A stretch of 64,000 nucleotides of DNA, from the NCBI GenBank assembly GCA_934667065.1, contig CAKULD010000007.1:1-64000 (forward strand), written 5' to 3'. The stretch comes from an uncultured Collinsella sp. Lineage in GTDB: Bacteria > Actinomycetota > Coriobacteriia > Coriobacteriales > Coriobacteriaceae. The stretch's first letter is position 1. Every line of letters starts with the position of its first letter. A model generated the notes under the pieces. The model did no database searches. It worked only from the letters and a program-made list of their open reading frames with translations, and was not told the DNA's origin. Positions 49,074 through 61,000 of the stretch are shown in pieces. Position numbers and translations under genes: made by a program.

Positions 49074-52000
49074 ATGAATCGCGTATATGCGAAAGCTCAA
49101 GAAATATTGAAGCCTTTGGGCGCAAAAACCAATACAGTCAAGCGTGCTCTAAGGGTTTTGACCGTCCCGCTGGCGGCGTGTGCGCTCTTGTTTGGTGCGA
49201 CGAGTGCGTCCGCCGACCAGACGGTTCCCTTTAGCAACCATACCGTGCAGACGGTGAATCCTACCGGCACCACGGTTAATCTGTTCGACTACTGGGTTGT
49301 CGATGGCGATAACGATAGCTCGAAGAACGTAAACAACGACAACAGCAATAACAACACCGGCATCAATAAAGACCGTCAGCTCAAGTTCAATGGTGGTGCC
49401 GGTACGGGCATTAACAAGTGGACGGGCAGAAGCGGTACTGCTGGCTACGGTCGCCTTCGGTTTGTTGAGAATCAGCTTGTAAATGGCTATCCGGCGATTA
49501 AAGCTGGCACCTACACCTCCCAAGGCGAGAACGCTAACTACACCGATGAGTCGCTGGCCTATCTCTTTAACAATGCCAGCCAAGCCAATGGCAAGCAGGA
49601 CGGCAAGGCCGTCTACAACAACGTGAAGGGCCTCTTCCAACTCAAGGAAGGATACTACGTCTACGACTCGTACGGTTCTAAAGGCAACTATGCCGTGTAC
49701 AACTCCACGACCAATTCCTTTGACGTCTACGATAAGGCTGGCGTATATAAGGGCGATGCGAGTAGCGAAACCAATCTGGGTCAGTTCTTCCCCTTTGACT
49801 CGGCTGAAAAGGTTTTTGATGAGTCGGGCAATAAACTCTCCCCTAAAGGAATAACGGACGGAAGCACGGACGGAAGCAACAGTACCCTCAACCACCACTT
49901 TGGCATGTCCATGACCACGGAGTTTGTTCAGCCTAACGGCGGCAAGACCACCGATGGCAAGGAAATGGTCTTTGAGTTCTCGGGCGACGACGACGTCTGG
50001 GTGTACATCGACGGCGTGCTCGTGGGCGACCTGGGCGGCATTCACGAGAAAGCGACGCTTGATATTAACTTCGCTACTGGTGTGGTGCGCGTTGGCCATA
50101 TTGACGGCGCAAATGGTTCACCAAAGTATTTTCCGGATACTACCATCAAAGCGATGTTCGACGCCGCCGGCGCAAATACCTCCAACTTCTCCGGCAACAC
50201 CTTCAGCGACAGCACCAAGCACAAGCTGAGCTTCTTTTATCTGGAGCGCGGCGCGGGTGCATCGAACATGTCGCTTAAGTTCAACCTCACCACCCTGCCG
50301 TCGTCCGAGGTCGAGAAGGTCAACCAGAACGGCGAGGCGGTCCAGGGCGCAACCTTCGCGCTGTATCGGTCCGATGCCGACTGGAATGAGCAGGGCGAGG
50401 CTATCGCCCAGGGCACGACGGACGCCAATGGCCAGCTGGTACTCCTGAAGTCGGATGGCTCCGTTCTCTCCTTCGACGAAGAGCACAATACCAACCTAAG
50501 CGACTACTTTGTACTCAAAGAGGAAGGCCTGCCCGCGGGATATCGCTCGAGCCTGACCTCGTCGACCACCGCAACGCCAGGTGAGCTGCACCTGCAGTAC
50601 AAGCAGGCCGCGGCGAGTGGCTCGGGTGGTGTGGTGGTCGCACCGCAAACGACGGTCAAAACAGCGGATAACAACACATGGACGGGCAGCCGTATGTGGC
50701 TGAACGGCGGGTACCTGGCTGCCAAAGAGACCATCTCTCTGACCCAAACTACTAGAGACAATAAGAACAACCCCATCAACTCGGGCACGACCTTTGCCGT
50801 CGTGCTCAAGCGTACCGATAAGAGCAAGAAAGACACGGACGTAAACGCCTGGACGGCGGTCACGGGCAATCCTCTCGAGGGCTACAAGCTGTGCTCCGAA
50901 CACGGCATTGCCGGTGCGGTTGAGGCCGCCCAGTCAAAGGACACGAGCGTCTTTGCCGTCAACACCAAGGGCGACTACGAGGTGACGGTTAGGTCCCTGC
51001 CTGGCGATATCGAGAAGTACGCCGCCATGATGAAAGATAAGTCGAATGCCGACTATACCGTGGCGGTCTACCACACCACGGCATCGTCTCTGGCAGAGGC
51101 AACCACGGAGAACACCTCTATGGTTGAATACCAGTCGATAAACAGGCAGTTCTCAACCGTGATCCACCTTACGAACGTTCAGAACCGTCTGTTTGTGCAG
51201 AAGATCGATGACTTGGGTGAGCCCGTGAACGGCGCGACGTTTGAGCTGTACCAGGCCAAGGACGTTACCGTTGATGGCTCCGGCAAATATGTCATTAACT
51301 CCAACGCCACGCCGTATGACACCGTGCAGGCAAATGGCATGACCTATCCGTATGAGATTAAGGGCGCTGCATGCTTCCCGCTCGATTCCGCAAAGCATGA
51401 GCCCCTTATCAAGGGTACGTACTATCTGCGCGAATCGATGAACCCAGATGGCTACGAGAAAAATTCCACCATTACCAAGGTGATCGTGGACGATTCGGGC
51501 GTGTACGTTGATGCCGGCGAGAAGAACGACGGCGTGCGTAGCCTAAGCGGTCCGGGTTCGCTGATTGCCTCGCTGGCGCAGTTTGGCTCGCCCGGCTCTA
51601 TCGATAACACGCTTACGCACATCAAGGGCAAGCTGCAGAGTGCAACTGGTGTAGATGCCAAGGGCAACCTGACGTGGGGCCAGGAGTGCACCGCCGAGGG
51701 CGTGACGCCTTCTCTGACGGACCACCTGATGCACATGCGCTATGACAAGACACTGCAAGGTGCCAAGACCGTCTTGCGCTATGTCGAGGACGGCGAGCCG
51801 CGCGACGGCCAGCTGGCGACGATCTATGCCGATACGGGTATCAACCGCATGGCCCTTTACCAAGACGGTAAGCCCACCAATGGTACCGACCTCGGTACGC
51901 TTCAGCTCAACCATCTCTTTACCACGGCAACGGCCGTGCAGTATACCGATCGTCGCGTGGCACGTCTGCAAGTGACCAAGACCGTGACGGCAGACGATGG

Positions 52001-55000
52001 CCTCACCGCGCCTACCAAGGATGCGAAGGGCGAAGACCTGACCTTTACATTTAAGTTCACCCTGCCGGAGTCCCAGAAGGGCTACGAGGCGCATGTGTTC
52101 GATGCGAACGGCGAGGCCGTGGGCAACTCCTTTACGCTCAAGAACGGCGGCACCCATTCCATTAAGGCCGGCGAGACCATCCGCGTATACGACCTTAAGA
52201 AGGATGACAGCTATAGCGTGAGCGAGCTCACTACCAAGGGCGAGGAGTCCAGCGGCAACGTGTTGGCGAGCATCGTTAACACCGTGACCGGCTCTGCCGA
52301 TGAGTCGGTGCTTCCGGCTGGCTTTAGGCTCGTGAGCCGCAGGGCCGGCGGCGAGGAGCAGCCCGGAACCGGCAACGCCATCGAGGGCACAATTGCTGCG
52401 CTCGTGGGCGGAAACATTCCCGCGAGCAACAAGCTCGAGTTCACCAACAACTACAGCGCCAGCTCGGTAACGCTCGATGCCCAGAGTGGCCTGAGCGCCA
52501 AGAAGGTGCTCGAGGGCCGCAATTGGGCCGATGGCGATACCTTTACCGCGCAGCTTACAGCCGAGGACGGCGTCCCCATGCCCTATGGCGCCAAGAGCAA
52601 GGTGTCGACGGTCGAGCTCAAGGATGCCCAGACGGCAACGTTTGGCGACATCACCTATACCAAGCCGGGCACGTACGCCTATACCATCAAGGAGGTTGTC
52701 CCCGGTTCCGATGCCGGGGCAGATGGCATAAGCTACTCCGCCGCCTCCTATACTGCGACGGTTGTGGTGGAGGACAACCATGCCGGTGCTCTGGTCGTTA
52801 AGAGCGTGAGGGTGATGCAGGAGCGCGACGACGCGGGCGCCGAGACTAAGAAGGAGGTTACCGATAAGGTAGCAACCTTCACCAATCACTACGACGAGTA
52901 TGAGAAGGACATCATCATCCATGCTCAAAAGAGCCTGACCGATAAGGCCGGGACCTTCCCGCTTGCCCAGAACACCTTTGGCTTTACGCTCGAAGGCATG
53001 GGCGGCTATGCGAATGCCAACGCAACGTTCAGCCCCAATACGGTCGACGCGAGCATCAAAGCCCCCATGCCCCAAGGCGCCGAGGGCAACATTGCGACCG
53101 TGGGCAACAACGCCGACGGCACGGTGACGTGGCCGGCGATCTCCTATACCGCCAAGGCGGATGCGGGACGCGCCTACGTGTACAAGTTCGCTGAGAATCC
53201 CGGCAGTGTCGCGGGCATGACCTATGACGGGTCGGTCTATTATGCCGTGGTGCGCAACGCCGAGAAGGGTGCCGGCATCCAGACCTCGATCGAGTACTAC
53301 AAGGCCGCGGCAGACGGCTCGGTAAAGCAACTGGGCACGAACGTCACGCCTTCCTTTACCAATATATATAACGTGGAGCCCACGAGCGTGACCCTGCAGG
53401 GTCAAAAGACCGTGAGCGGTCGCGACTGGAACCAGGACGAGAGCTACACCTTTAACCTTGCTGCCGCTACGGACGACGCCAGCGTGACTGGTCTGGACAA
53501 GACCACTGCGCAGGCGGTAGCGGACGGGGCTGTCGCTATTAGCGCCACCCAGGCTACCGCCACCGCGCCCGAGTCGGGACGCGTGGCCTCGTTTGCCTTT
53601 GGCACCGAAGCCGCTTCGGCCGTGACGTTCAAGCGCGCGGGCACCTTTAGCTTCAATATCACCGAGAACGCCACGCAGGATGGTCAGGCAGGCATGTCCA
53701 TGGACAAGCACACCGCACGTGCGACCGTCGTGGCGACCGATCTGGACGAGTCGGGCAACCACACGGGCAAGCTGCACGTGTCGAGCGTGACCTACGCCAA
53801 CGCCGGTGCCTCCGATGCGGACAAGGCCGTAGCCGACAAGGCTGCCTTTACCAACGCATACCACGCGTCGGGCACCTTTGGTGGCGTGACGGTGAGCAAG
53901 ACCCTTCAGGGCCGCGCCTCTACGGCGGGCCAGTTTACCTTTGCCGTGACGGGCCTTTGGTACAACGGCGTCCAGACGTCGGTCAACGGTGCCGAGGCCA
54001 ATCTGTCCAATAAGGCGGCGGGGACCGGCGTGTCCGGTGCCGTGGTGGGCGCAAGCGGGGAAGAGAAACTCTTTGCCCGCAAGCTCACAGAGCAGGATCT
54101 GGGCCATACGTTTGTCTATCGCATCCACGAGAACCAGCCTGCTGCTGCCGGCTACACCTATGACACCGGCTACACCGGCGATGCTATCGTGCTCGTTAAG
54201 GTTCTTGCGCGCGAGAACGACCCCGCCAAGCTCTACACCGTGACGACCGTGCTCAAGGGCGCGGGCGTGACGGAGCTGCTGGGCGATGCTAGCGACGCGA
54301 GCGCGTTGACAGACGACAAGATTGCCGAGCTTGACCAGAATCCGAATACCTACGTGCAGCAATACGATGCAAGCGAGGCCGGCACCACAACGCCCGCTGT
54401 CTCGTTCGTGAATCGCTATGAGGCAAGCCTCGACTATGGCGCCGCCGGCGGCCTGCAGATCGAGAAGACACTGACGTACCCCGAGGGCGCAACGGTGTTC
54501 GGCTCGCCCAAGAGCACGTTCCGCTATATCGTCAAGCCCGCCGATGAGGCCTCTGCCAACAAGGTCGGCATTTCCACGGACGGCAAGGTCTACGAGACCG
54601 CAAATGTTGAGGCCAATATTCCCAAGACCGTGAGCTTGGTTCCCGAGCGTGGGCTGACCCTCACTCAGAATGATGCCGGCAAGACGTTCACCTATACGGT
54701 GAGCGAGATTGACGACAAGGCGACGGGCTATGCGTACGACAAGACGGTCCATACGGTTAGGGCTGTCGTGGCGGATAACGGCGACGGCACGCTCAGGGTC
54801 ACGACGTCGGTAAGCAAGCAGGTCGATGGCAGGGATGAGCTTGAGGGCCAGTGGGTCTATCCGGCGGACGCGACATCTACCGGTGTTGCGACGGTTAAGT
54901 TCAAGAACACCTATACGGTTACCGAGGCGGCGACCTACACCCCGTCCGTGACGAAGGTTGTTGCCGGCGCCGATGCTCCGGGCAAGTTTGCGTTTGCCAT

Positions 55001-58000
55001 GACCGCGGCTGACGATGTCACCAAGGCGGCAATCGACAACGGGCTCATTACCGGCTCTTCGATGAGCGCGGACAACGGCTACGACGAGAAGAAGTCTACG
55101 ATGGGCAATCTTAAGGACGGCGACCACGAAAAGATCGACTTCTCGAAGCTCACCTTTAATGCGCCGGGCACGTATAAGTTTGCCATTAACGAGCTGACCC
55201 CGAACGGCGGCCCCGGCGAGTGGAAGTATGACCAGCACGTCTATACCGTGACGGTTACTGTAACCGATGAGGGCGGCAAGCTTGTGGCGCGCCCCGATGG
55301 CACGACCGGTTCGGAAGGTTTCATCTTTACCAATAGGTACCAAACTTCGACGAGCTACGAGCTCCAGGGCGGTCTGGAGATCGTCAAGACGCTCAAGGGC
55401 AAAGACCTGCATGCCGGCATGTTTGGCTTTACGGTGACGGCCGACGCCGACTCGACCGAATACGCCGCCTCGACCGAAAAGCTTAAGGCGCTGCTGCGCC
55501 AGGAAGATGGCAAGCTCACCGTCACCAACGATGAGCCGCAGGCCGATGGCAAGTCCTACACCGATATTTTGGGCGGTCTGACCTTTGCGACGGGCGATGC
55601 GGGCAAGACGTTCACCTACAAGGTTGTTGAGAACAAGGGCAACAAGGTCGGCTATACCTACGATACGTCCTATTGGACGGTGGCGATTACGGTCAAGAAC
55701 CGCGGTGACGGTTCGCTCTATACCGTGACTGCCGTCAGGCACTATGACTCCAACGATGTCGAGCTTCCCGCTGATGCAAAGACCTTTAGCTCCGAGAGCG
55801 GTGCCGCCGAAGAGGCTCGGGTGTTCTTCGCCAACAGCTACGCCGCGTCCGGAACATTCGACGGTCTCACTGCCGAGAAGGTAATGGACTCCGGCGACAA
55901 GATCAAGGCGGGTCAGTATACGTTTGACCTGTATGCGGAGAAGGTCGACGGTACGCTCCAATGGATGGATAAGGGCACGACCAAGGTGGGCGAGAGCGGT
56001 ACCGCGACGGTCGACTTTGGTAAGGTTTACTTTAAGCTTGGCGATGCTGCTAGCGGACCTCAAGGACTGACGATTGATCTTGCCAGCGCCGTGGCGGATG
56101 GCGTTGCCACCAAGCGCCACAATGCCGACCACACCACTACCTACAGCTTTAACCTGGTGGCAAAGGAGCGCTTGGCCAGCCTGCCAGATGGCGTTCGTCC
56201 CGTGGATACGTCCGCGACGTGCCGCGTGCTGCTCGAGGTGACCGATAACAACGACGGCACACTGACGTCCAAGGTGACCTATCGCGATGGTACCGAGGAC
56301 GGCAAGATCGTCTTCCACAACACACGCGATAAGGTCAAGACGATCGGCACGGTCGCGGAGCCCAGCGTGGATATCGACGGGCAGCTGCTCTCCGTGGGCG
56401 ACTCTTACGTCTACACCATCAACTGGGTCAACACCGAGGCCGACGCCAGCGGCAACCTGGTTGCGGCCAACGTGACCGTTACCGACGAGCTGCCCACGGG
56501 CGTTGTGTTCGAGGCCTTTGAGGGCAAGAACGCCGACAAGGGCGCTGCGAGCGGCCGGGTGCTCACCTGGAGCCTGGGCGAGCGGCCTGCGGGCAGCCAC
56601 GGTTCGGTGCGCGTGCGCGTAAAGATTACCGAGGACGCCGTGAAGGATGCCCAAGGTGCTGTCGGCACCATCAACAACGCTGCCACCGTTACGGTTGGCG
56701 AAAAGAGCTATACCGGCACCACGACCAACTACGTGCCCAAGAAGTCCGAGAGCGACGCTCAAGATTCGACGGGGTCGGGTGTGGCGCTGGGCGATGAGCT
56801 TACCTATACCATTAGCTACAAGAATACCGAGGGCGCGCCGGCTACGGTGACGATCTCCGATACCGTTCCTGCGGGGACCGAGTTCGTGGAGTTCGCGGGC
56901 GACCATAAGGATGCCGGCTCCAAGGACAAGGACGGCAATCTCACCTGGACGCTGACGGATGTTCCCGCCGGTGAGGAGGGCACGGTTCAGTTTAAGGTTC
57001 GCGTGACCGAGGACGCGTTCAAGAGCGGCGGCGCTTCGGACGACATCTCCAACCAAGCATCGGTAAAGGTCGGCAACAACCCTGCCGTCAAGACCAACAC
57101 CACCACCGATGAGGTCTCTGACGGCCGCTTGACGCTGAGCAAGACGGTCACGACTGCCGAGGGCATTACCGCGCCCAACAAGGCATTTACCTTTAAGGTC
57201 CTGCTCTACCAGGCCGATGGCACAACGCCTCTGACCGGCACCTTTGCGTACGCCGGTCGCGCAGGCGGCATCAACGGTACCTATGTAAGCGGGCAGATCA
57301 AGAGCGGTGACACCATTGCGCTCAAGGCCGGCGGCTCCGTGACGGTTACCGTGCCCATGGGTGCGCACTACGAGGTGCAGGAGCTCGACTCCAAGGGCAA
57401 CCTCATGACGAGCGAGGACGGCTTTACGGTTGCCGATAAGACGAACACCCAGGCGGGTACCGTCGGACAGGCGACGCAGGTCGGATTCACCAATGTCTAT
57501 AGCGTGGAGTCCACGAAGGTGGAAAACGCCTTTAAGGTCCAAAAGAAGATTTCCGGCCGCAACTGGACTAAGGCGGATGCCTTTACCATGACGCTGACTG
57601 CCGAGGGCGAGGCGCCCATGCCCGAGGGCGCCAAGGAGGGCGTGGCGACGATTACGCTGAAGAAGGACGTTCAGGTCGGCAACTTCGGCACCATCGAGTA
57701 CGCCAAGCCCGGCACCTATACCTATATGATTGCCGAGCAGGCGGGTGACGAGACGGCGCTCACGTTCTCGAAGGCCACCTATCGCGCCACCGTCACGGTG
57801 ACCGACGACGGCGCCGGAAAGCTGACTGCCAAGACCAAGATTGCACAGCTGACCGACGATGCCGGTAATACTGCCGAGCGTACGGTCGAGGCGGCGGTCT
57901 TTACCAACGCCGCTAAGACCGGCAGCCTCACCGTTACGAAGACGGTCGTCAGCGGCGACAGCCAGCGTGAGTTCGGCTTCACGGTCGCGCTGGCCGACGG

Positions 58001-61000
58001 GGGCGGCGAGCCCGTCTCCGGCACCTTCGGCAAGGGCGAGAACGCCGTGACGTTCACGGACGGCAAGGCGACCTTCACGCTCAAGGACGGCGGGGAGAAG
58101 ACCGTCGCCGGCCTGCCCGTGGGCGCGCGCTACACCGTGACCGAGGACGCCGCCGAGGGCTACACGACCGCGGTCAACGGGGCCGACGGCTCCAAGGCCG
58201 AGGGCACCGTGACCGAGGCCGGCGCGGCCGCGGCGTTCACCAACACGTACGGGACGGCCACCGAGGGCAGGGACGTCTCCACCGCGGGACTCTTCACCAA
58301 GACGCTCGAGGGCCGCGACTGGGCGGAGGGCGACAGCTTCCAGTTCACGCTCACGGGCGAGGACAGCGCGCCCATGCCCGAGGGCTCTGTCGACGGCTCC
58401 AAGACCGTCAGCGTGACGGCCGCCGGGACCAAGGCGGGCGAAAAGGTCGCCTTCGACTTCGGCCCCATCCGCTATGCGCTCGACGACATCAAGGGCGCCG
58501 GGTTCGCCGAGGTCGGCGGCAAGCGCGTGCGCGCCAAGACCTTCACCTACACGGTGAGCGAGGTCAGGCCCGCTGACGGCTCGGCCATTGCCGGCGTCAC
58601 CTACGACGGCCACACCGCCACGATGACGGTGACCGTGACCGACGACGGCTCGGGTAACCTCACGGCCTCGACGCCCGCGATCGCGCAGGCGAGCGGCGGC
58701 GACTTCGTCAACACCTACACGACCGGGCTCGACTACTCTGCCCGTGCGGGCGTGCGCCTGTCCAAGACGCTCTCCGGCCGCGCGATGGAGGCGGGCCAGT
58801 TCGCCTTCACCGTGACCGCCGACGACGAGACGGCCGCCAAACTCGGCCTCAAGACCGGCAGGGACGCCTACGCCGTCGCCGCGGCCGATGACGGCGCGGC
58901 TGGCCTCATCGACCTCATCGGCGGCGCCGCGAAGGGCGATGTGAAGTTCACCGACGCCGACGCGGGCAAGATCTACAGCTTCACCGTCACCGAGACCAGG
59001 CTCGGCGGCGACGGCTACACCAACGACATCGCGCCGCGCACGGTGACCATCGCGCCCAGCTACGATGCCGCGACGGGCAAGCTCACGGTCACGACCACGG
59101 TCGCCGAGGACGGCGTCGAGGTCGCCCGCGGCGAGGTCTCGACGGCAGACGACGCCACGGTGCCGCCCGCGCCCGTGACGGTCGCGTTCCAGAACTCCTA
59201 CGAGGCCACCGGTGCGCTCGGCGGCGAGGGCGATGTGGCCATCGACGCCACCAAGACGCTGACGGGCCGCGCCGCGGCGGCGGGCGAGTTCTCGTTCTCC
59301 GTCCGCGATGCCCGCGGCAACGTGGTCTCGACCGCGTCCAACCGGGTCTCCGGCGACGGCGAGGCCGCGGAGCTCGCGTTCTCGCCCATCGCCTACACCA
59401 CCGGCGCGCTCGAGCAGATGGTGATGGATGGCACCGCCACCAAGGCGGCTGACAGCTCCTGGACCATCCCCTATACCGTTTCCGAGGACGGCACGGACCG
59501 GCTGCCCGCGGGCGTGACCGCGACGGCCTCGAGCTTCGACATCACCGTCAAGGTGACCGATAACGGCAAGGGCGGGCTGGACGTGGCCGTGACCTATCCC
59601 GAGGGCTGCGACGGCGCGCTGTCGTTCGTGAACGGCTACCGCGCCAACGAGGCGACGGTCGACCTCGCGGGCACCAAGACGCTGGCGCTCGGCCAGGCCG
59701 GACTCGGCCTGACGCAGGCCGACATCGCGGGCAAGTACACCTTCAAGGTTGAGCCGCTGGACGGCGCGCCCGCACCGGTCGACGCCTCCGGCAAGACGGT
59801 GACCGAGGCGGTCAACGACGCCGCCGGCAACGTCGAGCTTGGCAGCGTCACGTTCAGGCAGCCGAGCGACCTCGATGGCGTCGAGATCGACGACGGTCTG
59901 CGCACCAAGACGTTCGCCTACCGGGTGAGCGAGTCCGGTTCGGTCGACGGCGTGGTTAACGACGCGACGGCGACCAGGACCTTCACGGTCAAGGTCGTCG
60001 AGGACACCAACAAGGGCACGCTCGCCGCGGAGGTCCTGCCCGCCGGGGGCACGCCCCAGGGCAAGGGCGCGTTCGAGTTCACCAACACCTACGGCGTGAA
60101 CCCGACCCCGAGCTCCGTCACCGAACAGGTCAAGGTGAGCAAGAAGCTCAAGGGCCGCGACCTGGCCGAGGGCGAGTTCGAGTTCCAGCTGGTCGAGATT
60201 TCCGCCGACGGCAGCGAGAGCGTCGCGGCGACGGGCAGGAACGCCGCCGACGGCACGGTCGCGCTCAGCCCGGTCACCTACACCGCGCCCGGCACTCACA
60301 GCTACGAGCTGCGCGAGGTCACCGGCACGGCGGGCGGCGTGACCTACGACAGGGCGACGTATCGCGTGCGCACGACGGTCGCCGATGCCGGCAACGGCAC
60401 GCTCACCGTCAGGCACGAGCTCGCGGATGCCGAGGGCAAGCCCACGGGCGATGACTCGGTGACGTTCACCAACGGCTATAAGGCCGCGCCCGTCACCCTC
60501 AAGCTGGGTGCCGCCAAGGTGCTCGAGGGCGCCGAGCTCAAGGCGGGCCAGTTTAGCTTTGAGCTCAAGGGCCGGGACGGCAAGGTCATGTCGACCGCCA
60601 GGAACGCCGCCGACGGTAGCGTCACGTTCGACGCGCTGACCTTCAAGCAGGCCGGCACCTACACCTTCACGGTGAGCGAGGTCGACGACGGCCAGGCGCA
60701 CGTGACCTACGACAGGGCCGTGCACAAGATCGTCGTCACGGTGAGCGACGAGGCGGCAGACGGCTCCAAGACGGGCTACCTGTCGGCGAAGGTCTCCTAC
60801 GAGGGTGACGCCAACGTGCCGCCGGTCTTTACCAACGGCTATGCCGAGGAGCCCGGGACCCCCGGCACCCCCGAGAACCCCGGCACGCCGGGCGGCGGTT
60901 CGGGCGGCGGCTCCGATAGCGGCTCCGGCGGCGACGGCTCCAAGGGCGGCATGCCCGACACCGGCGACCGCAGCCTGCCGGCGGCGGCCCTCGCGGCCAT

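Noticed and set aside
48971..49234. Small frame containing the G8 tract, which would make the tract a coding contingency locus
   Set aside because: It lacks a ribosome binding site and overlaps the well-supported adhesin start in another frame. The promoter-spacer reading fits better.
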